A DNA stretch of 64,000 nucleotides, from positions 2,232,001 through 2,296,000 of the forward strand of contig NZ_QRGB01000001.1 in NCBI RefSeq assembly GCF_003449035.1, given 5' to 3'. Made by a program: the position numbers and the translations under genes. Shown in pieces: positions 35,026-45,181 of the stretch. Every line of letters starts with the position of its first letter. The first letter of the stretch is position 1. Source of the stretch: Pedobacter indicus. Lineage in GTDB: Bacteria; Bacteroidota; Bacteroidia; Sphingobacteriales; Sphingobacteriaceae. The notes beneath the pieces were generated by a model. That model made no database searches. It saw only the letters and a program-made list of their open reading frames with translations, and had not been told where the DNA came from.

Positions 35026-36270
35026 ATGCTTAAAAATACACTTGTTACGGCCGTGCTATTTCTGACAGTTTCGATTGTATCCGCGCAGAAAATCGCATCC
35101 CTAACTGTTACGTTAACCAACTCTTCAGTTTCATCAAGCGTTCCGGCCAGTGTGTCGCTGGACAAAATCACACTACTTCCTGATTCGATGATTTCACTTT
35201 TTGAAATAACTGATGGTGATCGGAGGCCAGTAGCTTATCAGATTGACAATGGGCAGGAGCGTACCATGTATTGGTTGATTAGTCCTGGTAAAAAAGGGCA
35301 ACGTGTTTTCGAGCTCGTAGAGGCTAAACCCCAATTGGCTGATGATGCAGTAGAGGTCCAAGATGAAGATGGGGCTCTCTTGATTAAGTCAGCCGGGAAT
35401 AATTTATTGCGCTACGTTTATAAAACACGTTACCCGCCCGAAGGCGTTGATACAGCTTTTAAGCGCAGTGGCTTTATCCATCCTTTTTGGACACCAAAGG
35501 GGCAAGAGCTTACAAGAATAGACCCGCCAGATCACTACCATCACTATGGTTTGTGGAATCCATGGACCAAGGTGTTGTTCGAGGGAGATGTTGTTGACTT
35601 CTGGAATTTGAAAGATCGTAAAGGGACAGTGCGTTTTGCCAATCTTGTTTCGACAAATCAAGGCGCTGTGTATGGTGATTACCAAACCGTTCATGAGCAT
35701 ATAGCATTTAAAAAAGACGGAAAAGAAAAAGTAGCACTCAATGAGCTGCAGACCGTCCGTATCTACAAGCCAGATGCTGAGCAGGATTATTATGTTATGG
35801 ATATTACGATACAGATGAATTGCGCTTCAGCTAGTCCGGTGATCCTTCAAGAATATCGCTATGGTGGGTTAGGTTGGCGCGCGACTGAGGCATGGAATGA
35901 CGATAACAGTGAAATCTTAACATCGGAAGGTAAAACCAGAAAAGATGCAGACGGGAGTAAAGCTCGTTGGGTTATCGTACAGGGAGAGCTTGGTTCAGAT
36001 TATGGTGGTGCGGTTATGATGTCCTACCCGACAAATTATAATTACCCAGAGCCGCTTCGTATCTGGCCAGAAGGAATAAATGGTCGCGGCGATGTATATG
36101 CCAATTTTTCGCCAACAAAGGATAAAGATTGGCCGCTCTATCCGGGTAGTAATTATGTGCTGAAATACCGTTTCTTGGTTTATAACGGAAAAATGGACAA
36201 ACAACACGCAGAAAGCGCTTGGCAGCAATATGCTCATCCTCCAAAAGTGACAATCCATCTTGCTAACTAA
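35026..36270 (+). CDS. PmoA/DUF6807 family secreted protein
   Basis: A 414-residue protein with a signal peptide (1-20, ending VSAQK). It matches the PmoA/DUF6807 family: the core segment RSGFIHPFWTPKG is followed by DHYHHYGLWNPWTKVLF, a His-rich stretch near residues 166-182. The family was named methane oxygenase PmoA by early annotation, but it is found in carbohydrate loci and is unrelated to methane oxidation in this setting. It starts a four-gene operon with ThuA and two Gfo/Idh/MocA proteins, behind a LacI-type operator. The activity is unknown; a role in sugar metabolism is inferred from neighbours. Confidence 0.8.
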   Translation: MLKNTLVTAVLFLTVSIVSAQKIASLTVTLTNSSVSSSVPASVSLDKITLLPDSMISLFEITDGDRRPVAYQIDNGQERTMYWLISPGKKGQRVFELVEAKPQLADDAVEVQDEDGALLIKSAGNNLLRYVYKTRYPPEGVDTAFKRSGFIHPFWTPKGQELTRIDPPDHYHHYGLWNPWTKVLFEGDVVDFWNLKDRKGTVRFANLVSTNQGAVYGDYQTVHEHIAFKKDGKEKVALNELQTVRIYKPDAEQDYYVMDITIQMNCASASPVILQEYRYGGLGWRATEAWNDDNSEILTSEGKTRKDADGSKARWVIVQGELGSDYGGAVMMSYPTNYNYPEPLRIWPEGINGRGDVYANFSPTKDKDWPLYPGSNYVLKYRFLVYNGKMDKQHAESAWQQYAHPPKVTIHLAN

Positions 36271-36317
36271 CTCTTAACATATTAAATATTCAATCTTTTA
36301 CTTAAAAGTTTAAATCA

Positions 36318-37172
36318 ATGCCCAAAACTAAATTTCTGATGCAGGTACTGTTGTTTTTCTTTTTCATAGGAACTCCCACTGCCTTTGCTCATCCGCCAGC
36401 TAAAGCGCTAAAGAACAGTAAAATATTACTTTACACTAAGAATGGGAAAGGTTTTGTTCACGATAATATTGCGAGTGCGGTTGAGGCCATTAAAAAACTT
36501 GGCGAGGAAAATCGCTTTCAAGTTGTCGTGTCAGACGATCCGTCCGTTTTCACGGAAGATAATCTAAAACAATATAAATTACTGGTGTTTGCGAGTACAA
36601 ACAACGATGTTTTTGATACCGACGAACAGCGTGTGGCCTTTCGCAGATATATACAAGCAGGAGGGGGCTTTGTTGGTATACATTCAGTTACTGGAACGGA
36701 GAGGAACTGGACTTGGTTCAAGAAGATGATTGGTGGTACTTTCTCGTGGCATGCTGTTCTTCAGGATTTTAAAGTCATCAATATCAGACCAGAACACCCT
36801 TCGATGGAAGGCGTACCAAAAGAATGGATACGAAAAGATGAATGTTATTTTACGAAAGAAATGTATCCGGGAATCGTTGTGTTGATGGCACATGATCTAA
36901 CCTCATTGGATATGACCTTACGTAAAGATCAGAAGGCTTTAGTTGAAAAACATTCTGCGCATTTTGGTGAGCTTTACCCAGCCGTTTGGTATCAAAAGTT
37001 TGACGGTGGAAATATCTGGGTAACTACTTTGGGGCATATGAAGGAAAGCTACGAGGATCCTCAGTTCATGAAACACATCTTGCAAGGAATTAACCATGTT
37101 GCTAGTGAAACAAAGAAATTAGACTACAGCAAAGCCTATGCAACAGACAGGGACGATGCTGTACGTTATTAA
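36318..37172 (+). CDS. ThuA-like domain protein, secreted
   Basis: A 284-residue protein with a signal peptide (about 1-24, ending AFAHP) and a ThuA domain of the class I glutamine amidotransferase-like fold. Segments are YTKNGKGFVHDNI, LLVFASTNNDVFD, GGGFVGIHSVTGTERNW and the late VWYQKFDGGNIWVTTLGH. In Rhizobium, ThuA works with the Gfo/Idh/MocA dehydrogenase ThuB on trehalose and related disaccharides through 3-keto sugars. Two Gfo/Idh/MocA genes follow here, so a similar 3-keto-sugar role is plausible. Confidence 0.85.
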   Translation: MPKTKFLMQVLLFFFFIGTPTAFAHPPAKALKNSKILLYTKNGKGFVHDNIASAVEAIKKLGEENRFQVVVSDDPSVFTEDNLKQYKLLVFASTNNDVFDTDEQRVAFRRYIQAGGGFVGIHSVTGTERNWTWFKKMIGGTFSWHAVLQDFKVINIRPEHPSMEGVPKEWIRKDECYFTKEMYPGIVVLMAHDLTSLDMTLRKDQKALVEKHSAHFGELYPAVWYQKFDGGNIWVTTLGHMKESYEDPQFMKHILQGINHVASETKKLDYSKAYATDRDDAVRY

Positions 37173-37206
37173 CTAATCAACTAATCAATCTAAATTTTAA
37201 CTTACC

Positions 37207-38619
37207 ATGACTAACTCAGGAAGAAGTTCTTTTATTAACCGAAGAGATTTTGTTAAAACTGCTGCGGCAGGCTCTGTGGCATTTTCAGGTTTTCCATCCA
37301 TCGTGCCGTCTTTTGTTTTGGGAAAAAACGCACCAAGTAATCAAATCAATATCGGTCAAATTGGCTGTGGGCGTATTGCCCAAACTCATGATTTGCCAGA
37401 AACATTTAAAAATAAGAATGTTCGTATTGTCGGAGTTAGCGATGTAGACCGAAGCCGTCAACAAGGCTGTAAAAGGTTGGTTGAGGGGTGGTATGCCAAA
37501 AGAGATGGAGGGAGTCGGTCGGTAGATATTAAAGAGTATGACGATTACCATGATATGTTGGCAAACAAAGACATTGATGCGGTGATTATTAGTACGCCCG
37601 ATCATTGGCACGCGCAACCCGCTATTGAGGCAGCGCTGGCTGGCAAGCATATTTACCTCCAGAAACCAACATCGTTAACGATTGAAGAAGGTAGGCAGAT
37701 GAGTGATGCTGTCCAGAAAGCAGGTGTTGTATTCCAGCTTGGTAGTCAGCAACGTTCCATGAGTCCTTGGCCTCAATTTAAAAAGGCTTGTGAATTGGTG
37801 CGCAACGGTCGTATAGGCAAAATCCATACAGTAAAAATAGGTCTACCGTTTGATCCCGCCGGCGGAGTATCTACAGAAATGCCAATACCAGAAGGATTTA
37901 ATTATGACATGTGGTTGGGGTCGACTCCATATGTTCCTTATACGATTGATCGTGTTCATCCTGAAAATCCGCATGACCGGGGTGGATGGTTGCGCCTGGA
38001 GCAATTCGGTGCAGGAATGATTACAGGATGGGGGGTGCATCATATTGATATTGCTCATTGGGGCATGGATACAGAACTTACCGGGCCGATTGAAGTGGAA
38101 GCCACAGCAGAATTCCCGACAACCGGTTTATGGAACGTCCATGGCAAATATGAAGCTCGGGCTCGTTATAAAAATGGTGTTGAAATGCTGATGGGAGATT
38201 ATCCTAACGGCGTTCGCTTTGAGGGAAGCGATGGATGGATTTTCGTAAGTAGGGGAAATGTTGGTGTTACAGCCAGTGACCCAACCAGTGGGGATAACAA
38301 AGCATTTCAGGCGAGCGACCCTAAAATACTCGGTTCGGAAATCGGTCAAAACGAGATCCATTTATATGCCAGTCCGGAGCAACATCAGAACTGGGTAGAA
38401 TGTATCGTTGATAAGAAAGAGACCATTAGTCCGGTTGAAGTAGCCCATCGGTCATGCAGTGCTTGTCTGGTACTTCACGCGGCGATGAAGGTGCCGGGGA
38501 AACTCTATTGGGATCCAAAAAAAGAGGAATTCAAAGATAATGTAGAAGCAAATAAGCTTTTATCAAGACCTCAGCGATACCCTTATGGAACCAATTATGT
38601 TCAGTATAAAAAGGGCTAA
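37207..38619 (+). CDS. Gfo/Idh/MocA family oxidoreductase, Tat-exported
   Basis: A 470-residue Gfo/Idh/MocA oxidoreductase. The N-terminus has a Tat signal with Arg12-Arg13 in NRRDFVKTAAAG and a hydrophobic stretch to about residue 38. The NAD(P)-binding loop is IGQIGCGRIAQTHD (46-60). The usual EKP catalytic motif appears as QKP in LQKPTSLTIEE, and the late WGVHHIDIAHWGM segment is conserved. Tat export suggests that it folds with its cofactor before crossing to the periplasm. It is third in the operon. Confidence 0.9.
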   Translation: MTNSGRSSFINRRDFVKTAAAGSVAFSGFPSIVPSFVLGKNAPSNQINIGQIGCGRIAQTHDLPETFKNKNVRIVGVSDVDRSRQQGCKRLVEGWYAKRDGGSRSVDIKEYDDYHDMLANKDIDAVIISTPDHWHAQPAIEAALAGKHIYLQKPTSLTIEEGRQMSDAVQKAGVVFQLGSQQRSMSPWPQFKKACELVRNGRIGKIHTVKIGLPFDPAGGVSTEMPIPEGFNYDMWLGSTPYVPYTIDRVHPENPHDRGGWLRLEQFGAGMITGWGVHHIDIAHWGMDTELTGPIEVEATAEFPTTGLWNVHGKYEARARYKNGVEMLMGDYPNGVRFEGSDGWIFVSRGNVGVTASDPTSGDNKAFQASDPKILGSEIGQNEIHLYASPEQHQNWVECIVDKKETISPVEVAHRSCSACLVLHAAMKVPGKLYWDPKKEEFKDNVEANKLLSRPQRYPYGTNYVQYKKG

Positions 38620-38708
38620 ACTTTAGAAAAGAAAATAGAAAACCCTATATTAGAAGCTAAATCCAATAGATGGAATAGAAATCTAATTTTATACTAACCT
38701 TATCTTAA

Positions 38709-40088
38709 ATGAAGAAAATTTATTTAGTCCTGAGCGTTTTGTTTGCAGCAGGGTGCTCAGGCTCTTCGGAAAATAACTCTTCTGAAGCCACAAATGACAA
38801 TGTTAAGCTAATAACCCTGGCGCCGGGGCACTTTCATGCCGCCTTGGTGCAAAAGAGTATGTATCCAGGTGTTGATTCCACTGTACACGTGTACGCCCCC
38901 GAAGGGTCGGAGCTAGATGCACATATGGCTCTGATTGAACAATACAATTCTGATCCGGACAATCCTACTGCCTGGAAAGAAGAAGTGTATACCGGTTCGG
39001 ATTATCTGGAAAAGATGCTGAAAGATAAAGCAGGAAATGTGGTCGTGCTTGCCGGGAATAACCGCGAAAAAATCAACTACATTGAAAAGTCCATAGATGC
39101 GGGTCTAAATGTATTGGCTGACAAACCAATGGCAATTGACAAAGCTGGCTTTGAAAAATTAAAGACAGCTTTCGAAAAAGCAAGCGAAAAAGATCTTCTT
39201 TTATATGACATCATGACCGAGCGTTATGAAATCACAACCATGCTTCAGAAAGAGTTCTCTCTGATAAAGGATCTATATGGCGAACAGGAAAAAGGTAGCC
39301 CCGATAATCCAGCTGTGGTAAAAGAGAGTGTGCATCATTTCTTTAAGTATGTATCCGGAAACCCTTTAACCCGTCCGGCATGGTTCTTTGACGTTGCACA
39401 ACAAGGGGAGGGGATTGTCGATGTGAATACACACTTGGTAGATATGATTCAGTGGACTCTGTTTCCCGATCAAGCAATTAATTATGAGCAAGACATCAAT
39501 ATGCTTTCAGCAAAGCGTTGGCCCACAACAATGAGTAAAGCACAGTTTGAAGAAGCTACAAAACTGTCAGAATATCCCGAATATCTTGAAAAAGATGTAG
39601 AGGGGGACTCTTTGAAAGTATATTCCAACGGTGAGATGAACTATACGTTGAAAGGCGTACACGCCAAAATATCAGTTATTTGGAATTTCCAGGCACCAGA
39701 AGGAACTGGCGATACACATTATTCCATTATGCGGGGTAGTAAAACCAATTTGATTATTCGGCAAGGTGCGGATCAGGGTTATAAACCATTGCTGTATATC
39801 GAACCAGTAGGAGGGAAGACGGATGCGTATAGCGAAGCTTTAAAGACTGCTTTACAAACCATTCAAAGTAAGTTCCCCAATGTCGAGTTAAAGGAAAACG
39901 ATAAAGGCTGGGAGGTAGTGATACCTGAAGAATATAAGGAAGGACATGAAGCGCACTTTGCACGTGTTACTGAGAAATATCTTGAATTCTTAAAAGATGG
40001 CAGCATGCCAGATTGGGAAGTTCCGAACATGATTGCAAAGTATTATACAACCACAGCTGCATTGGAGCTTGCGAAGGAAGGAAAGTAG
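38709..40088 (+). CDS. Gfo/Idh/MocA-type oxidoreductase lipoprotein
   Basis: A 459-residue protein with a lipoprotein signal (LSVLFAAGC, Cys16). An N-terminal oxidoreductase-like part (TLAPGHFHAALVQ, VVVLAGNNREKINYIEKSIDAGLNVLADKPMAI) is followed by a C-terminal putative-oxidoreductase domain with DVNTHLVDMIQWTLFPD. The DKP triplet occupies the EKP position. The glycine loop of a classical Rossmann fold is replaced by APGHFHAA, which may alter cofactor binding. It is the last gene of the PmoA-ThuA-Gfo operon and would act at the membrane surface near its Tat-exported relative. Confidence 0.82.
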   Translation: MKKIYLVLSVLFAAGCSGSSENNSSEATNDNVKLITLAPGHFHAALVQKSMYPGVDSTVHVYAPEGSELDAHMALIEQYNSDPDNPTAWKEEVYTGSDYLEKMLKDKAGNVVVLAGNNREKINYIEKSIDAGLNVLADKPMAIDKAGFEKLKTAFEKASEKDLLLYDIMTERYEITTMLQKEFSLIKDLYGEQEKGSPDNPAVVKESVHHFFKYVSGNPLTRPAWFFDVAQQGEGIVDVNTHLVDMIQWTLFPDQAINYEQDINMLSAKRWPTTMSKAQFEEATKLSEYPEYLEKDVEGDSLKVYSNGEMNYTLKGVHAKISVIWNFQAPEGTGDTHYSIMRGSKTNLIIRQGADQGYKPLLYIEPVGGKTDAYSEALKTALQTIQSKFPNVELKENDKGWEVVIPEEYKEGHEAHFARVTEKYLEFLKDGSMPDWEVPNMIAKYYTTTAALELAKEGK

Positions 40089-40097
40089 GTCGTTGCG

Positions 40098-40646
40098 ATG
40101 AAGATATACACAAAAAAAGGCGATAAGGGACAGACCTCCTTAATTGGAGGCACCAAAGTACCGAAACATCACTTGCGTATAGAAAGCTACGGAACAGTGG
40201 ATGAGTTAAATTCCTATATTGGGTTAATTGGTAGCCATGATATCGATTCTGTTCAGCTTCAGGTGTTAAAGGAAATACAGGATCGTCTCTTTACTATCGG
40301 GTCTTCATTAGCATCGGACCCGGAGCGGTCTACCAAGCGGATACCAGATCTGTACGATACAGACATCACATACCTCGAGGAGCAGATTGATGTGATGACT
40401 GAGGAATTACCACCGTTAAAGCATTTTATTCTGCCCGGTGGTGGTTTAGCCTCTTCCGCATGTCATCTCGCCAGGTGCGTGTGCCGGCGGGCAGAGCGCT
40501 TAGCAGTTCATTTATCAGAAACAAGCTCGGTCGACGACAGGGTTATTATGTACCTAAATAGACTTAGTGACTACCTTTTTGTTCTTGGAAGAAAAGTTGC
40601 TTTAGACTCTGGAAACAATGAAAATATCTGGGTTCCAAGGGTTTAA
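40098..40646 (+). CDS. Cob(I)yrinic acid a,c-diamide adenosyltransferase (PduO type)
   Basis: A 182-residue PduO-type ATP:corrinoid adenosyltransferase, which makes adenosylcobalamin from cob(I)alamin. The N-terminal ATP-binding start KIYTKKGDKGQTSLIGG and YGTVDELNSYIG are diagnostic. The later FILPGGGLASSACHLARCVCRRAER holds the conserved Arg/Glu residues. It begins 9 bases after the oxidoreductase gene and may be read through from it, although the functions look unrelated. Cytosolic. Confidence 0.93.
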   Translation: MKIYTKKGDKGQTSLIGGTKVPKHHLRIESYGTVDELNSYIGLIGSHDIDSVQLQVLKEIQDRLFTIGSSLASDPERSTKRIPDLYDTDITYLEEQIDVMTEELPPLKHFILPGGGLASSACHLARCVCRRAERLAVHLSETSSVDDRVIMYLNRLSDYLFVLGRKVALDSGNNENIWVPRV

Positions 40647-40726
40647 ATAATAATGATGCATAAATTTTTTTATTTGATAAATTATTCTATTTTTGCGGAA
40701 AATTGAATTGATAAATAAAAAAAATT

Positions 40727-40948
40727 ATGTACTGGACATTAGAGTTAGCATCACATTTAGAGGATGCACCTTGGCCGGCAACGAAAGATGAATTGATAGA
40801 CTACGGAATCCGTTCAGGTGCCCCTGTTGAAGTTATTGAAAACTTACAGGCACTGGAGGATGACGGAGAGCCCTATGAAAATATCGAAGAAATATGGCCA
40901 GATTATCCTACAAAGGACGATTTCTTCTTTAACGAAGATGAATACTAG
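40727..40948 (+). CDS. DUF2795 family small protein
   Basis: A 73-residue acidic protein matching DUF2795: MYWTLELASHLEDAPWPATK with ELIDYGIRSGAPVEVIENL, ending in an Asp/Glu-rich tail. The family is small, soluble and widespread in Bacteroidota; its function is unknown. It is followed by a strong bidirectional terminator. Confidence 0.82.
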   Translation: MYWTLELASHLEDAPWPATKDELIDYGIRSGAPVEVIENLQALEDDGEPYENIEEIWPDYPTKDDFFFNEDEY

Positions 40949-40971
40949 TAGTGATACGAAAAGATGAATAA

Positions 40972-41005
40972 ATAAAAAAGACGCTTAATTAAGCGTCTTT
41001 TTTAT
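40972..41005. terminator. Bidirectional rho-independent terminator
   Basis: A perfect palindrome centred between 40988 and 40989: GACGCTTAA and TTAAGCGTC, flanked by A6 and T6 runs. It serves the DUF2795 gene and the convergent fur-like gene. Confidence 0.9.
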
Positions 41006-41023
41006 TTTATAATACGGTGTCCC

Positions 41024-41476
41024 TTAATTGACTTTTGATTGGCATTGCGCACAAATACCAACAGCGTTAATACCAACAGCATCTACCCGAAACCCTATAG
41101 GAGTCTCAATGGTCGGAATTGTTACTTCATTTAAGCAATAAACGCTATTGCACTTAGAACAGGTAAAATGTACATGATCCTCGCTGTGGATATGCTCGGG
41201 GCATTCTTCTGAGCAAAGCGCGTAAGTCGCCGTTCCATGTAAATCAAAAATTTTATGTAGAATGCCTTTCTCTTCAAAAACATTCAATACCCGATACAGC
41301 GTTACCCGATCAACGCTCTTTCCTAAGACCTTCTCCAGATCGGGTTGAGAAGTAGCAGTCTCTTTTTCCGATATAACCGATAGTACACTCAGGCGTGGTA
41401 CAGTTACTTTCAGATTATGTTTACGTAATAATCTTTCTGCTTTTTCTCTCTTACTCCCTAGGCTTCTGCTTTGCAT
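41024..41476 (-). CDS. Fur family transcriptional regulator
   Basis: A 150-residue Fur-family metalloregulator with a winged-helix N-terminus (LRKHNLKVTVPRLSVLSVI, SVDRVTLYRVLNVFEEKGI). The C-terminal dimer domain has His-rich sensing residues in HIHSEDHVHF and structural zinc cysteines in FTCSKCNSVYCL and CAQC. Whether it senses iron, zinc or peroxide is not decided by sequence. It lies 6 bases after yidC on the same strand. Confidence 0.9.
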   Translation of the reverse strand: MQSRSLGSKREKAERLLRKHNLKVTVPRLSVLSVISEKETATSQPDLEKVLGKSVDRVTLYRVLNVFEEKGILHKIFDLHGTATYALCSEECPEHIHSEDHVHFTCSKCNSVYCLNEVTIPTIETPIGFRVDAVGINAVGICAQCQSKVN

Positions 41477-41482
41477 GATAAA

Positions 41483-43348
41483 CTATTTCTTTTTTGCGCC
41501 CCCTGTTTTCGTCGCGTTACCACCTTGTTTAGCGGCTGCTTGTTGTTGACGCATGTAATCTTCCATTCTCTTTTGAAAACCTGATTTTTTCTTTTTGGTT
41601 TCCGGTTTCTTCTTATGCTCCTGAATTTTAGCATGAATTTTCTCATCGTTGATGAACTGACGGATGGTAAATTGCTGGCCAAAAGTAAATACAGTTGATA
41701 AGAAGTAATAGTATGTCAATCCGGAAGGGAAGCTATTCAGTACAAATAAGAAAATCAATGGCATAAAGTAACCGATATACTTCATTTGTCCTGTCACACC
41801 CGACACAGAGTTATTGTACCAAGTCGAAAGTAAGGTAGCCAAAGTCATTAGAACAACCATGAGACTGATGTGTCCGATACCAAAAATTGGTTTAAACGTC
41901 ACAATCGCATCATAGGTGGATAAGTCGTTCATCCATAAAAAACTCTGTCCTCTTAATTCGAATAAATTTGGGAAGAAAAAGAAGAACGCAATTGTAAAGG
42001 GCATTTGCAGCAACATAGGAATACAACCGCCCATTGGGTTTACACCAGCCTGTTTATAAAGCTTAAGGTATTCCTGCTGTAATAATGTCGGATTGTCGTC
42101 GCCCACTTTAGCTTTAATCTCATCCATCTCCGGTTTCAGCACACGCATCTTCGCCATCGAGACATAAGATTTGTAACTTAGTGGAGATAAGATAAGTTTC
42201 AATAAGATCGTCAGAACAAGTATAATCAGACCGTAACCAAGGTTGAAATCCTCTAATACGTTGAACACTGGCAGCGTAATAAAGCGGTTAATCCATTTCA
42301 TTGGTCCCCAACCCAGGTCAACCTGCTGCTCCAAAGCAAGATTTTGATTTTTTAAAGTTGAATACTTATTCGGGCCAAAGTAAAAGCGCAGCGGATAGTT
42401 ATTGACATCCTGACGGGCGAAAGCCAGATTTAGGTTTGTTGAGTAGCTCTTAACCACATTAGCATCAGGAACAATCTTAACTTCGACCGTTCCGCCCTCA
42501 AAAAATTGATCAGCGATCAGCGTATTCGAAAAGAAATGTTGTTTAAATGACACCCATTGTGTTTTCCCAATTTCTTCCTTATCATCTTTGCCTGTACTCA
42601 GATTTTCGACATCTTCTTCAGCAGTTCGGTAGTAAACAGACGCATAGCGCTGTTCATTGCTTAAATCTTTTTCCTTCTGACTCAGTGAGGCTGACCAGTT
42701 AAGCAACAACGATGTTTGAGTTGGAGCCACTACATCTTGCATACCTTTGGTCACAATGTTCAGTCCCACCTGGTAGCTGTTACCTTTTAAAGAATAGATA
42801 TAGTCGATGTATTTTCCTCCACCGTAATTAAGTCGTAAACTTACTGATGAAGAATCACCCTCGTTTACTTGTATCCGTTGATTAGGAGCCTCAAAGTAAA
42901 GATCGTTTGTATTAACATTTACTCCAGCAGTAGAGAATTGCAGACCGAACGTGTTTTGGTCACCTTCAAACATGACCAGCGGATTGCCTTGATAATCAAC
43001 CTCATCTTTCAACTCAACCGATTCAATCCGTCCACCCTTATTAGTGATATTTACCTTAATTAGTTCGTTTTCTAAAGTAATCGTTCTTTCCGTCCCGTTT
43101 TTAGCAGCACCAAAAGGACCAGTAGCAGCCACCGAGTCTTGTGCAGCAATTGTTTGTGTAGTATCAAGACTAGCACTCTCGTTAGACTGCGTATCTGCAA
43201 CTTGTGCCGATACGGATTTCGCTCGGGCGATCGAGTCTTGAAGAAGTTGCTCTCGTTTTATCTCTTCTTCAGAAGGCCTCAGTAAGTATACCGAACCAAC
43301 GATGGTCAGCAACATCAAAAAGAGCCCGGTAAAGGTATTTCTATCCAT
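41483..43348 (-). CDS. yidC: Membrane protein insertase YidC
   Basis: A 621-residue YidC with an N-terminal membrane anchor, a large periplasmic beta domain (about 60-350) and the C-terminal insertase core with five membrane segments. The core contains LTILLKLILSPLSYKSYVSMAKMRVLKPEM and QAGVNPMGGCIPMLLQMPFTIAFF. A basic Lys-rich tail (KKPETKKKKSGF to the end) suits ribosome binding. It lies between pyrG (21-base gap) and the Fur gene, so all three are likely co-transcribed. Confidence 0.95.
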   Translation of the reverse strand: MDRNTFTGLFLMLLTIVGSVYLLRPSEEEIKREQLLQDSIARAKSVSAQVADTQSNESASLDTTQTIAAQDSVAATGPFGAAKNGTERTITLENELIKVNITNKGGRIESVELKDEVDYQGNPLVMFEGDQNTFGLQFSTAGVNVNTNDLYFEAPNQRIQVNEGDSSSVSLRLNYGGGKYIDYIYSLKGNSYQVGLNIVTKGMQDVVAPTQTSLLLNWSASLSQKEKDLSNEQRYASVYYRTAEEDVENLSTGKDDKEEIGKTQWVSFKQHFFSNTLIADQFFEGGTVEVKIVPDANVVKSYSTNLNLAFARQDVNNYPLRFYFGPNKYSTLKNQNLALEQQVDLGWGPMKWINRFITLPVFNVLEDFNLGYGLIILVLTILLKLILSPLSYKSYVSMAKMRVLKPEMDEIKAKVGDDNPTLLQQEYLKLYKQAGVNPMGGCIPMLLQMPFTIAFFFFFPNLFELRGQSFLWMNDLSTYDAIVTFKPIFGIGHISLMVVLMTLATLLSTWYNNSVSGVTGQMKYIGYFMPLIFLFVLNSFPSGLTYYYFLSTVFTFGQQFTIRQFINDEKIHAKIQEHKKKPETKKKKSGFQKRMEDYMRQQQAAAKQGGNATKTGGAKKK

Positions 43349-43369
43349 AGTATCTGTCGTGTGTATATT

Positions 43370-45046
<1,677 letters not shown>

Positions 45047-45080
45047 TTAGACCTATTTCTGAATGTTTTCGTACGGGATA

Positions 45081-45109
45081 CAAAAGTAAGAATTATTGTT
45101 GGTTTTCAA
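45081..45109 (-). promoter_or_regulatory. Promoter of the pyrG-yidC-fur operon
   Basis: On the minus strand, TTG at 45109-45107 is followed after 18 bases by TACTTTTG at 45088-45081. This fits the Bacteroidota -33/-7 pattern, with a leader of about 65 bases. Confidence 0.6.
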
Positions 45110-45126
45110 GACCGAAATATTATTAA

Positions 45127-45158
45127 TTGATTAAATGGTCGTTTTTTTCGTACTTTTG
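45127..45158 (+). promoter_or_regulatory. Promoter of rhlE
   Basis: TTG at 45127-45129, 21 bases, then TACTTTTG at 45151-45158. The predicted transcript would begin near 45165, about 17 bases before the TTG start of the helicase gene, and is divergent from pyrG. Confidence 0.6.
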
Positions 45159-45181
45159 TAACGAATTAATTTTATATACTA

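Noticed and set aside
35026-36270. Methane monooxygenase subunit PmoA
   Set aside because: The shared name is an old annotation artefact; the protein is soluble and exported, lacks the membrane segments of particulate methane monooxygenase, and sits in a carbohydrate operon.
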